DNA of 64,000 bases from Lasiosphaeris hirsuta. Taxonomy: Eukaryota; Ascomycota; Sordariomycetes; Sordariales; Lasiosphaeriaceae. Below, one piece after another: positions 12,058-23,428 of this stretch; positions within the stretch are counted from its first letter, which is position 1; every line of letters begins with the position of its first letter. The position numbers and the translations under genes are program-made. The notes under the pieces were generated by a model. The model worked only from the letters and a program-made list of their open reading frames with translations. It was not told the DNA's origin and ran no database searches. The stretch is taken from NCBI GenBank assembly GCA_030549175.1, contig JAUKUA010000004.1, positions 1,860,001-1,924,000 on the forward strand, read 5' to 3'.

Positions 12058-14462
12058 GGTCAGTCACGGTGGCCAGCTCGGGCATAGGGCAGGATGAACA
12101 GAGGAAGGTAAGACGTTGGGCTGGTTACCGGCTTCAAGTCTGTATAAGAAGCCGAGGAGCCAGAGCGTGCCACCGGAGCGCGCGACTCGGTCGAGGGGAG
12201 CCCGTGCCGACTTCTCAGTGGCCATGCTGCATCCATGGTGACTATCGAAATCCAGGCCCGCACGGAGTGGCTCGCTGGTGCCGAGATATGCGGGAAAACA
12301 CCTCCGCGTGCTAGTGCACAGAGAGTAACTACGACAATCTCTGGCGTGTTGACCCAGTCCTTCGTACATGCACGGGGATAAGGGGTGGCCTGCAGCCTGC
12401 TCGTTGCTTTTCTTGACGCTATGATTCAGACGAGGGTGGGCCCTCATATTCTTCGCAAACCTGGCTGTGTTTGGATTGTGCTGAGGCCTGTCTCCTTTGT
12501 CCTCTTGTGAAGGTGATTCAACACCACCCTCTTCTCAATGTCGACTTCTCAATGTCGACTGTTGACAGTTGGACGTTGAATCTGAGGAAGCAGACAAGCC
12601 GGTGGCTATTTATCCTTGTCTCCCTCAACCAACTCGGAGACTGGAAAATTGGGGGGGGGGGGGGGGGGGGACAATGCCTCACACCCTCCCTGGTAGACAG
12701 TCGAGTTGCCGAATTCTTGGACCGTTCCTATCCTGGTTCGCTGTCCCCTTCCCCTCCATTTCGCTGTGGCAGGAGTGGCGTCCATGGCGTGGCTGCCAAG
12801 GAGGTGGGACTGCGGTCGGTCCCGCTGGGAGCAAGGGGTATTGACCAACGAACGGCACTTCGAGTCCTGCCAATTTCAGCCTCCCGGAACCCGCGACCCA
12901 TGCACAGGCCATTAGCTCTGGTGTAGTGCCTTGGTGTATAAAATGCATTGGCCGTATGAGTCCATGATCATGCATATGCGTCCGCGGATGCACTGTCGTG
13001 AGTTGCGGATCGAAGCTGAAGATAGACCGGTGAGGTGAATAAAAAGTCGTCAGTCTTTTTGAGGAATTTTGAGATACATTTGGTGGGCAGATCTTTCAAA
13101 GCTTCCAGTTGCACCCTCCGTCGACTGTGGCTCAGCTAATCCGTACCACAAAAGACGTTTTTGTGTCAAGGTCGAGTTGACTGGCGACGATCCTCAGCGA
13201 GCGCCTCGTGACAAGGTCTTCAAGCTCGCGATGAAGAGGGATTCTTTCTCCGAGCATCACAACTTGCCCCAGCTCGCATAAACACAGTGTTCAGCACACC
13301 TAGCGTGGTGAGGGGTACCGCCATTGAAGAACAGGAGAATTGTCTCCGGTTCCAAGAGGGAAGAAACTGATGTGTCTCCTGCATGTGAGGGTATTACGAA
13401 TAGAAGCGTATATTAGTATAGATCCCGAATGCGACTCATATAGCCGAAAGAGGCTTCGGAATCTCCTCTCGTAGCCCGGAAACCAGGGAGTCGGGATGAA
13501 TCTCGCTCATTTGGATCCGACGGACCGGAGGGAAGCGAAGGCAGAGTCGCAAATGCCCGTGACATCCAGGGCGCCCCGGCCTGGCTTTCTTCAGCACTCC
13601 TTTACCACACAGCTGGATTCGAGCCAATGTCAGCAATGTCTGAAATCCCCCCAAGCATGGATCGGCAGTCCAAGGACCGTGGTGAGACCATGGCTTTGTG
13701 GCGTTTTTGGCAGGTCTGAGCGCCCCGCCTGGTATTGCTATTTTCCGGGGGGGCGTTGTAAAATTTCAAACGATCGGGCTCCTATCAGGTAAGATGCGGA
13801 GAGTAATTGGAGCCGAACGAATCCGGTTGCTTGATTCTCTCTTGGGAGAAGCCGGGTCAACGGGGAGTTAGCTCCGGTCGCAACATCGACAGCCTCGACT
13901 CGGCCCGGATAAGGCTACTTCGCCAGGTCCCTTGGTATGAACATCAAGTGCCCCCCTGAAAACCGTTTCCAGGGGCGGCAGGGGCTTCGGGTTGTGTGCT
14001 CATGTTGTCTGGAACACAACCAAGTGGTGTAATTCTTTTGGAAGCTTCCATGGGCTAATAGCGACTCGGCCGTGCTGTGCCTTCTGTCGTGAAACATTCT
14101 GCCGGTAGTATTGTCTTGTCTTTGATTTTACACCTCGCAAAATAGTCCCTGATCAGCGCGCAATATCCGCCCTATTTTCATAACTTACCATGTCTCCGCA
14201 GCGGGGACAGCTTCTCCAGTGCTGAGGGAAACCTTCCCAAGCTGTTGATCCAAGTCTCCTCTGCTTACCCCCGGAGAGCGCCCCCAAGTGTGGCTGCATC
14301 ACCTCCGGGTCCCTGGCCCAAGAGTTTCTTTTTTGCTCCTCCGTGTCAACTCTCGACCTTCGGCAGTGGAGGCCTTCAAGTCTCTAGCCTTTGCGGGGGA
14401 GTGAGACGAGGTTCACGAGAGGGGCGCTGCATATCTTGGGGTTGTTTGGATGTTGAGTCTTG
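12058..14462. other. Divergent 2.5-kb region (P450 / rhodopsin-like gene)
   Basis: No supported gene. It contains a G20 homopolymer at 12651-12670 and scattered TATA-like words (for example near 12934). Short ORFs here lack protein-like composition. Confidence 0.6.
12651..12670. repeat. Homopolymer G20
   Basis: Twenty consecutive G on the + strand. Confidence 0.95.
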
Positions 14463-14468
14463 TATAAG
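14463..14468 (+). promoter_or_regulatory. Possible TATA box of the rhodopsin-like gene
   Basis: TATAAG about 150 nt before the start codon at 14616. Confidence 0.35.
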
Positions 14469-14615
14469 AAGCGCGCGAAGGCGAAGCTCCCACCCGAGAG
14501 CGACGAGGAACCAAATCTGTCCGCATTCCTTTCTCCCAAGTCTTGTTGACTTTCAATCTCCCAACGAACCCAGTCTCTCGCTTGTACCTCGCCGGCCGGC
14601 GACAAGACAGTCAAG

Positions 14616-16073
14616 ATGGTGATGGCCGGGGATGGACCGATGGCGGTTGCTGTCATGTGGGTGGTGACAGCTTTGACGTTTGTTTTTGTCGTCCTCCGTA
14701 TCTACGTACGCGCTGTGATTGTACAAAACTACGGCATTGACGACCATGTTTACGTCCTTGCTTTTGTAAGTCTGCTTGTTTTTGGTCGTTTTGTTCGAAT
14801 GGATTGTTGTTGGAACTAACCGCCGTCCAAGGTCTTGCTCCTCTGTTATACTAGTTTCACTACGGTAGCGGCAACATATGGCTTCGGACAGAATATGTGG
14901 GAAGTTACCGACATCGATGAGCTTGTCCAGGCAATTCTCAACGAGGCCATTGGGCAAACGTTTGCTGTTGTTGGCATGGCCGTGGCGAAATGGTCGCTCG
15001 GGCTCTTCTTGCTGCGCCTCGTCACCGAGACGTGGCACAAGGTTGCTATTTGGATCACGATGACCAGCCTCATGGCTGCCTCCATCGCCGTCTGCTTTGT
15101 GTTCTGGCTGCAATGCACACCACCCGCCTATCTCTTCGATCGACGCATACCCGGAGGCTATTGCCACGTCAATACAGCCCCAGTCTCATTTACTCTGTGC
15201 AGTAAGTACTCGCTGGTTTAATCTGCATCTCGGTGAGTGTGCTAACCTTGGTATTTGTGATAGTTCTTTGCGTTTTTGCCGACTTCTTCTTCGCGCTATT
15301 CCCCTGGCTTTTCCTCTGGAAACTGAACATGAACCAGCGGGAAAAGATCATCATTGCGGCCAGTATGAGCTTGGGCTTGATGTATGTAGGCCTGCCAGCA
15401 CTGCAAAGTCCAAGAACTGACGTGAATTTGTTGCAACTAGTGCTGGCGCTTGTGGTATCAAGAGAACAGTTGAAGTGCCTGGCCTAGTCAGTACCAACTA
15501 TCTGAGTAAGTCGTGTTGCACAGGTTGTGCTTGACAACAGCTAACCGCCCTCGCCAAACAGAAGACACAGTCGGACTCATCGTCTGGTCGGCTGCCGAGA
15601 TCGCCGTCACAATGATCTGCATCGGAATCCCAGTCATTCGCCCTCTGTACAAGAAAGCCCTCGACCGCATGTTCTCGCGCGACAGCAGCCGGGGATACCA
15701 GAAACAAGGAGGTGCCGCCGACGAATCGGCGTCGAACAACCGGGGCTACGGACTGCGCACCATCGGCGGCAGCGCCATGCCAGGGGGTCGGTCGAAGAAA
15801 GGAGACGAGACAGACACGGACAGCAAGTCTCGACAAACGAGCCGTGGGGACGGCGGCGACGGCAACAGCTTCCGCGACGTGAAGCTGGGCATCAACGGGC
15901 CCTTTACCGACGCTCGCGCCATTGCGGGCCGCGCAGCACCTGACGATAACAGCGATGAGGAAATCCTCGGTGAAGAATATCGAACCCACCGGGCGAGAGT
16001 CAGCGATCCCGAGAGGGGAGGGGCGAACCCGGCGATACAGGTCACCGAAGAGTGGAGGGTGACGCGGTCGTGA
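14616..16073 (+). CDS. SAT4 / fungal rhodopsin-domain integral membrane protein (PTH11-related class)
   Basis: Five exons: 14616-14765, 14832-15201, 15264-15381, 15441-15505, 15562-16073; 404 residues. All introns are 56-66 nt with good donors (GTAAGT, GTATGT), and every junction rebuilds a continuous seven-helix core: the first helix VMWVVTALTFVFVVLRIYVR, the acidic loop NYGIDDHVYVLAF, YGFGQNMWEVTDID, and LCILCVFADFFFALFPWLF; then GACGIKRTVEVP and KDTVGLIVWSAAEIAVTMIC, which are typical of the family. The C-terminal 150 residues are hydrophilic, with charged clusters and likely phosphorylation sites, and probably lie in the cytoplasm. The family has been linked to host-surface sensing (PTH11) and to some mycotoxin clusters, but this copy has no cluster partner. 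Plasma-membrane location is inferred. Confidence 0.88.
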
Positions 16074-16691
16074 CTAGAGTCGTTTGAAGGCGAGAGAGAC
16101 AGTTACCATGCCGGTGGTCGTTGATTCCTGCATCTGAATAAGTTCAAGAGACGCCGACTGAGAACGGGATGAGGAGGGCTTGGAGTCAGCTGGCGTTCAA
16201 TCTTTGGGTTTTGAGTTGGTTGGAGGGTGTGTTTTTAGATGTCTTCGCTTCATTCTCTCATTATAGACTTTGGCCGAGGCCTTCTGCAGTGTAAATACAA
16301 GCCGCCATATATGTTGAAAGCTTGCGACCCGAAGCGGCGGTTGTGACTCTATGAGCTTGTGGAGTGCCATTTTTCTGGAGAGTGAGTGGTAAACGGTATT
16401 TTGTGAACTAAAGCTAACGGAGGGGGCTGTTCCATATCTGGCCTCTGTCGCTCTTCATCTCATCCAAGACATTGTGGGGGCTGCCCTGTTTTTACCCTAC
16501 TGCAGGGTTAGGGTTAAACGAGCCGCTGCAACCCTCAGTTACGCATCCCCCGCGTCGTCAAAGTCGCGTCTCCAATTGGAACACGCTCGAGCAGTGGATT
16601 TGGCATCACAACCGCCAGGCGCCCGAACGAACCCACGAACCGAACATGACAAGGTGACATTTCCCACTCACCTCCTGGCCGAAATCACAAC
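16074..16691. other. Spacer and PSF2 promoter region
   Basis: 3' flank of the rhodopsin-like gene and promoter of PSF2. It contains a telobox (listed separately); otherwise nothing recognised. Confidence 0.6.
16505..16516. promoter_or_regulatory. Telobox-like double TTAGGG motif
   Basis: GGGTTAGGGTTA, 176 nt before the PSF2 start codon. In yeasts such motifs bind Tbf1-type Myb factors in promoters; here that role is inferred only. Confidence 0.4.
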
Positions 16692-17520
16692 ATGGCGCAC
16701 CCACTTCCGCCAGGTCTGACCCAGGCCGAGGTCGCATTCGTTGCCGAAATGGAGCTGGTGACAATCATCCCCCGCCAACGCCTCGAGAGCATCGACCTCC
16801 TCAGCGTACGCAACCACTCGCCCCCTCTCCGAATTCCACCATTCCTCCAAAAGCTAACACCTCACCTCACGACAGGGCAAAACCCCAGTTCTCCGACCCC
16901 CGCACCGCGCCGAGCTGCCGCTCTGGCTAGCCCTCCTGCTCAAGAAGCAGCGACGCGCCAACATCGTGCCCCCGCCATGGCTGCACCCCGCCTCGCTGAC
17001 CGAGATCATCCTGCGCGAGACGAAAGAGAACCCGGAGGCCTTCTCGCCGCCGCCGCCGCCGCCGTCGCGCGCGCACCCACGGGAGCCCGGGCGCGCGCGG
17101 CGCCTGGCCGAGTCTGACGCCGACATCTCGCCGCCCTTCCAGCCCTCTTGCACGGCCGCCGCGCCCGCGGGGTACCTCCCGTACCACTGGCTCGAGGTGG
17201 CCGAGGCGCTGCTCGCGCACGCGGGCGACGACATGCCCGTGCCGGCGGGCGAGGTGCGGTCGCTGCTGAGGGACCTGGTCGAGGTGCGCGCCGCCAAGAT
17301 GCGGAGCAGTACCTCCCAGCTAGAAGGGTTCGGTGGTGGGCTGATGAGCTTGAGGGGTGTTGGGGCGATGGAGCTGGCTGAGAGTAGGGGCTTTGTGCTG
17401 GGCGTTGTTGATGGTGTGCGAAAGATCGGAGCGAGTGCCGAGGCTACTCGGAGGGAAGAGGAGGAGGCTGGCGGCGGAAGACATGATGACGACGAGAGTG
17501 ATGATGACATGGGTATATGA
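16692..17520 (+). CDS. PSF2: DNA replication complex GINS subunit PSF2
   Basis: Exons 16692-16805 and 16876-17520 (70-nt phase-0 intron, GTACGC...GACAG); 252 residues. PSF2 is one of the four GINS subunits that, with Cdc45 and Mcm2-7, form the replicative CMG helicase. The N-terminal signature is very strong: [60 protein letters not shown] and [17 protein letters not shown] proline-rich insert ([16 protein letters not shown]) follows, then the helical [19 protein letters not shown] and [14 protein letters not shown]. The acidic tail ends [11 protein letters not shown]. The Pro-rich insert and acidic tail make it longer than the yeast or human protein (roughly 185-215 residues). It converges on the PTEN-like gene. 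Confidence 0.96.
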
Positions 17521-17899
17521 GGTTATTGATTCTGGGACACGGTCATACCTACGGACGGGATGTCAATGACTCTTGGATTGGTACACGGAAGGGACTTACC
17601 ATGTGAACAAGCGGCTGTCTGCGACGAGCGCAATGAGTCCGGCATCATCAGCATGAATATCGCGTGCTCATCTGGTCTGGGTATCGACCACATATACCAC
17701 GAGCACTGAAGACATATGCAAGAACCTGGCCGCATAGAGATTCAGAAGGTCTGGAAAAGGAAATTCCCCAAATTGAGGATAGAAATGGTATTTACCATAT
17801 CGCACTGTTTCCGGCGCGGCGGTTTTCTATTGGGTTACCTAAACGCCATGCTTCAATACCATGCTAAACCAATCCCTCCTGACCTGACAACCATCCATC
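17521..17899. other. Convergent spacer between PSF2 and the PTEN-like gene
   Basis: 379 nt, expected to hold both 3' UTRs; nothing else seen. Confidence 0.7.
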
Positions 17900-19882
17900 C
17901 TACTCGATAATAAACCCCTTTTTGGCCGTTTTGTCTGCCGTCTCGACCTTTGCAAGTTCTCCCTTGTTGGGACTCGGAGATGTCTTTACACCCTGGCTCT
18001 CGGGTGCCTCGCTCAGGCTTTCCTCACCCATCGGACCACTAATCTTTACCCCCGCCATTGACTCGTCATCATCACCCCCTTCGTCAGCTGCGTTGTTGCC
18101 GCCATCAACATCTAGGCTCCTGACGCTGCTCGCCTTGCTGACAGTCGCGCTCTCTGGATCCTCCACCCTCAGACCCAGTCGTTTCTCTGCCGTCGGATCT
18201 TCCTTGTTGTTCCCCTTCCAGTCTGCCGGCTCCATCTGGTGCACCGGGCTATCCTCGCCAGGCTCCTTTATCGTAACTCCGCCGGCGGTTGTGATGGCCC
18301 CTGGTTGTCCATCTGCACTGCCAGTGCCAACAACCCTCCAAACGACCGACAACCGATCACACGCTCTTGTTCCTTTTTGACTGGACCCCTTAATGCCATC
18401 CATCTTATCCCACTCAATCTCGAAGACGCCACTATCATCCGCGTTGCCATCCTGTTCGGGCCCATTGCCTTCGAAGAAGGTATTGAACCACACGTGGGCC
18501 ACGGCCGTAACCATGGTCAGTCCCATGCTAGCTGGCGCACGGTTTCTCCTCTCGATCGTAATATTGACATCGCTGTTGGGAATCCTAATAGGCGTTGCCG
18601 GCTTGAATATTACAGCCTGTCCGCCAGGCTCGGTTGGGTCGGCGAAAGAAAAGGTGCTCTGCAGATTCGACGTAGACTTTGAGTGCTTGTCGGTGGGGAC
18701 GCTGAGCGTACTGGCGGTTGCTGACTCCTGAGAGGATTCAGGTATCGCAATCGTCTTGCTTTTCTCATCCCTGCCCATCCTGCTTAGACTTTGTGAAGAC
18801 TTGGACCTTGTCGAGATCTTTCTCATCAGGCTGGACGCCCGCGACCCCTTGCTCTTTTTCGAATCTTGTCGAGCTAGCGACGAGCTTCTTCGCTTGTCGC
18901 TGGCAGAGTCCTCGCTGTCCTTTTTGCTCCCATCGTCCACAACATCCTGGTAGCTTGGCTCTTCGATTCCATACCCAGCCATGTCCGAAACGAGATCCAG
19001 GACGCCCGACCCGCCTGGCGCATCCCCCTCCACCACGATCCTCTCGTCGTTTTTGAACTTGTGGAAAACACGGATCTTCTTCCCCTCCTCCGCAAACCCC
19101 TCCACCTCGACTTTGACGCCATGCCTTAACCCCCACGTGTGGATCTCGACAACCTCAATCTCCCGATCAACATACTTCTTCGCGCCCTTCGTCCACCGAT
19201 CCACATAGCTCACCCAGCGCAGCTGGCTCGGGATCGACACCCCGGCCCCAAACTTGGGCCGCATCCTGCGGTCCGTGAACCGCGCGAGCGCATCCTCCGC
19301 CGTCCAGCCGCACTCGGCAATCAGATAGCTGCAAGCCATGGTCCCCGACCGGCCCTTGCCCGCCTTGCAATGCACCACCACCACCCTCTTCTTCTTTCTC
19401 TCCTCCGCATCCCCGGCGTCGCCGGCCTCGCCGGGTGTGCCCCCCTCTAGCTCCCCACCGGCTAGCCAGTTCCGCATGCCCGCCACGATCATGGGCACCA
19501 GGCGGAACGGCGGCGGATGGTGGTCGGGGAACGGAAAGTGCCGGATGCGGTTGTACACGGCGTCGTCGGGGTACCCGGTGCCCTCGGCGCGGAACTCCCA
19601 GATGGCCCAGCCGTCGCCGTGCTGGGTGTCGAGGAAGGTGACGAGGCGGTCGAGCGGGTTGCGGTAGGCGCGCTGCGGGTAGGCTTGGGAGGGGCCGGAT
19701 CTGGAGGTTTGAGCAAGCGCGCGGGTCAGTGCTGGGCTGTGGTGCCTGGGGAATAAGGGGTAGTAGGGGGGGGGCCGTATTTACGTGGCTATTATCTTTT
19801 TGGTGACATAGCACAGGTCGAGGCCTGTTTCTTGATGTTTTGCGCGAGGACCGGCGACAATTTGCCGCAAAAGGGAGGCCAT
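17900..19882 (-). CDS. PTEN-type phosphatidylinositol 3-phosphatase
   Basis: Complement of exons 19785-19882 and 17900-19700 (84-nt intron, GTAAAT...CCAG); 632 residues. It is expected to remove the 3-phosphate from phosphoinositides and so oppose PI3-kinase signalling. The start MASLLRQIVAGPRAKHQE and GLDLCYVTKKIIAT match the PTEN/Tep1 N-terminus. The general-acid loop is FPFPDHHPPP with Asp at residue 92, and the P-loop is HCKAGKGRSGT with catalytic Cys at about 144 and both lysines typical of PTEN (human has Thr where Ser stands here). An Ala/Gly/Glu insert (LAGGELEGGTPGEAGDAGDA) lies just before the P-loop. A C2-like region (EVVEIHTWGLRHGVKVEVEG) follows, then a long Ser- and Lys-rich tail with low complexity. 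Fungal members commonly have such extended tails. Confidence 0.93.
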
Positions 19883-20795
19883 GGCTACGACGGTGATCGC
19901 TTGGTCGATTGGTGATCGCGGAGATGAAGATAGGACGGCGCCGTTTCTCAGTACTATTGCTGCTCGGAGCAACGACCGCCTATCTCTCTGATTGCGCCTA
20001 TGTTTTTGTGAACAAAAAAGTCTCAGGCTGGGCTCGTGCTTGTTGTACTCAGGCTCATCAACTTCGCACCGACGTCATTGACGGGTTATAGGCAAGGGAG
20101 GGGCTTAGGCCGAAGTGGGGGGTGAGGGGCTAGCTCTGATCGAAGGCTTCAAAGCTCGCATCCCACCTGAGGTGACATTACATAACCTGTCACAATCACC
20201 CCAGACCATTGCTCGCCTTGCTTCGATGCAGCAATTGACTTGGAGCTGGCAAAAAGATGGGGTGCAGCAAACACGCCGGGAGCCCGCCTCCGTCCCGAGG
20301 GTTCGGTCGTCGGGGCAAGCAATCCTGTTGACTACAACGTCATTGGTGTTATATTTATAGGGTCACGTCGGTCAAGTAAGAAAAAGTGCGGAATGATACA
20401 TTACTACATCAAGACCACCGAGGTGATTCTCGCCTGTCCTGTCCCGTCCTGTCTGGCACATTCCCCTAACTCCTCAGTGAAGACTAGTAACCTGAAAGCA
20501 ATTACCCGTAGCCATAGAATCAGAGGCCATCCCAGCTCGCCTCTTGCCTCTCATAGACCATATATCAGCCCGCAGCAGCCTCTTTCCAACTCCCCTCACA
20601 CAGAATGGAGTCACCCAGCTCCCCTTCACCCTCATGCAATAAGTATTCTCTGCCATTGCCTTTCTTGCTATGGTCTGAGCAAGTCCCAGCTCGGAAACTG
20701 CTCCCGCCCCGCCACACTCGCCATGCCCAGGTCGCCACGATGCGCGAGGAGCAGAATTGTCATTGAATTACCCGGACCGGTCGGCGTCGATATGT
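19883..20795. other. Spacer between the PTEN-like and Pom33-like genes
   Basis: Promoter of the PTEN-like gene and 3' flank of the Pom33-like gene. No supported coding region. Confidence 0.6.
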
Positions 20796-21974
20796 TTAGG
20801 ATGTCTTCTTGGGGGCCGCAGCTCCGTTAACGTACTTGTTGACGTCGGTGACAGCGTGGAACTGTCTCGCTCCGCCCTTGACTGTGTCCCAAACTTGGCG
20901 AGCAGCTGGTGGGGTTCCTTGTGCCCCAATCAGGTTGTCGACGCGCGCCTCAAGCTGGGCGAACGAGGTTTGGACGTGAGTGCTCTGGGCGAAGCGAGCG
21001 CGGAGGAAGGCGGTGTAGACAGCCAGGAGGATCCACGAGCGGCGCTGGAAGAAGACGGCACTAAGAAGCAGGCGAACCCACAAAAGGATCTCAAGACCGG
21101 AGACAATCGACATGGATTGATCGTAATACTTCTTGACGAAAGCGCCGATCGCATCCGACAGCGGGTGCTGGGCATATTGGGCCTTGGCGCCGGGCGACGC
21201 GCCGTCAACGGGCGCCAGCTTCTTGGGGGGGATGAAGGTCGGGATCAAGTTTGCTCGTGTATATGTGGCAACATGGAAGACCGAGTAGATGCCGTACGGA
21301 AGCATCGCAAGGGGGTACTGAGGCATGAAGAGCCAAACGACGGCCATCACTGCGCGAGTTAGTCAATTGCACGAGGCTTTTTTGGGACCAGAAAGACGTA
21401 CATAGGTACTGAATATTCTCATCCGAAAGGTAGCCCAGGGGGCCGGGCTGCTTAGCGCCCGTCTTTTGACGAGCCCGGAACGTCTTGTATACCACAATAC
21501 CGTAGGTCGCGCCAGCTGATATAAAGGTCAGGCGGTAGCAGAACTGGGCGAGGGCGCCATAGTAGTTCATGCGCAGATAGGAGAACGAATATCGGATAAT
21601 GCAGATGATGAGTGTCGCATGCCTGAGTGCAGGGGAAACCAAATATTAGCGAGTCGTGTCTCGGAGCTATGGTCAGGATGGGAGCTTGGTCTTCCCACCG
21701 AGTTTGCCAGGGATGAGGGCTGTAGCAGCTTCCCATGGCCAACTCGACAGTGGACTGTGGGTATTGGCAATCGCGCGGCGAGAATCGGAAAAAAGGACAT
21801 ACCCGGTAAACCAAGCGACTGCGGGCAGATACAAGATTAGCTGCGATCACCAGTAACACCTGCGGGGTTTGAGGAGGAGAGGGGGCTCGGATTAGAAGAC
21901 ATACACTGTAGAGTCTGAGCGAGCCGCGTCAATCTCTGGCCCAGAGGCAAGTCGGCCGGCGGGGGAGGGGCCAT
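20796..21974 (-). CDS. Pom33/TMEM33 family ER and nuclear-pore membrane protein
   Basis: Complement of exons 21905-21974, 21803-21818, 21402-21622 and 20796-21349; 286 residues. Exon 2 is a micro-exon of only 16 nt; it is needed to give TLQFAWFTGHATLIICIIRY. Junction 3 gives IQYLLMAVVWLF. The protein has several membrane helices (around GHATLIICIIRYSFSYL, FCYRLTFISAGATYGIVVY, VVWLFMPQYPLAMLPYGIYS, LEILLWVRLLLSAVFF), an amphipathic C-terminal part (AVYTAFLRARFAQSTHVQTS and following) and a Lys-containing end. Yeast Pom33/Per33 act in nuclear pore assembly and ER shaping, and fission yeast Tts1 in ER tubule shape; the same role is inferred here. Length is normal for the family. Confidence 0.9.
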
Positions 21975-23428
21975 TGCGATGCTAGAAATGCCTAAATGAA
22001 GGCGATGCTGCGATGAGTGACGGGTTGGTGGTCGTGAAGCTGCTGCTGCGAGATCTTTTTGGTGGTAGGGGAAAGCTGGCGGAAAGGTGGCTGGTGGAGT
22101 TGGGAAATGGTGTTGCTGTTCAAGTCGGGGAATTTGCGATGGTCGGTGCGCTCTGTCTGCTTGGATGGAACCACAGGGGTCTGACGTACGTCGCTACCGC
22201 TCCTCAGCTGTCGCGCGGGAACCTCAAACTCGAGAAAGCTGCAGCCTTGAGAGCCCAAAATCCTGTCAACAAAGTACGCGTATGCTCGAGGAGTGGTGTC
22301 CAGGAGTGAGAGTTCCGGGGCAGACGCAGCTTTAAAAGTACACGAGCGGAAATCGAAGAAAGGTGCCAAGGTGTGCGCACTCGTTCAGCACGTCGCCCAC
22401 TTCCTGACCAGCGAGCCAGCTCCGCCAAGCCAACGTTTTGTCGTCATCACACCTCAACTCCTACCCTTCCTCCCGGCCTGCCTGTCCACCCACACCACCC
22501 AAAAAAACCTGCCAGAAATGGATTTCTTTCACGTGCCAGCCGCAAGCTTGTCCACATCTTTTCTTCTTATCAGAGAGCGCGAGCCTGTATTGAAGCCCCG
22601 AAAAAGCGTTTGTAGTATAGCTAACGAATGGCATTTTTCGTGTTTTGGAAAGGCCTTCTGAACATTATTGATATGAAAACTGCCCTTTTCGCTGCTCAAA
22701 AGTCTCTACAGGGCTTCAATTACCCCTTGGGACCTTTGGGGGGAGATCACGCACTAACAAACAAATTAGGGTTGGATTGTATTGCTCGTACTCTCGTGAT
22801 TTTGGGGGCATCCATATCACACCCCCATCCACACAGCTCAGCGTCGTCTGAGCATCAGACCAAAATAGCGTGCCCACAGCCGAATTGCAACGGAATGCCC
22901 CACAGTCGGGTATCAACCGTTCTCCGTCTCAGATGGTGTCTTTTAGCTCTCCGCTGTCCACATTTATTGGACAGCGAATCTTTTTGCCTTTGGACGGGAG
23001 CTACCGATTTGTGGAAGAAGAGTGCGGGTGGCGTGCTTGGACCAGCTGCTCTCGCGACGTCAAACCCTTTGCCAATCAGCATGTCCTTGTCAATCTTGAC
23101 AACGTATATACCGGGTTCTATTGGCTTTGCATCACCCGGACTAAGACAAGATGCAGGACAATGGAATAGGCGGTGTTGACACCGTGTTGGCCTGCGGATG
23201 AAGCTTTTGAAAGACACGTGATTGCACACAATAGAACTGTGTGATTGATGGATTATCTGTAGATATGGAATTCGCCTTTAATCGGCCAACAGGGATCTAT
23301 AACCCGAACGGATGTTAATACAGAAAGGTATAATTAGTATAATAAGCATTACAGCCCCAGGCCATATCATGATAGTGTTCCTCGACTCCAGAACTGTGAA
23401 ATCCCAAGCCTTCAAATTCTTTTCATTG
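21975..23428. other. Intergenic region with one copy of a dispersed repeat
   Basis: Promoter of the Pom33-like gene and 3' flank of the hendecad-repeat gene. Contains repeat copy A (22641-22781). ORFs such as 22628-23179 run through the repeat and show no protein features. Confidence 0.6.
22641..22781 (+). repeat. Dispersed repeat, copy A
   Basis: Shares with copies B and C an AAGGCCTT block, a GGCTT...CCCCTTGG block and the closing block GCACTAACAAACAAATTAGG then GTTGGATTGTA. Similarity stops after TTGTA in all three copies, which suggests a shared element end. Confidence 0.65.

Noticed and set aside
10207..16073. P450 plus SAT4-like protein as a secondary-metabolite cluster
   Set aside because: No polyketide synthase, peptide synthetase, terpene synthase or other core enzyme is present, and 2.5 kb separate the two genes.
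16505..16516. TTAGGG repeat as a sign of a chromosome end
   Set aside because: Only two units, surrounded by unique conserved genes on both sides; a promoter motif fits better.
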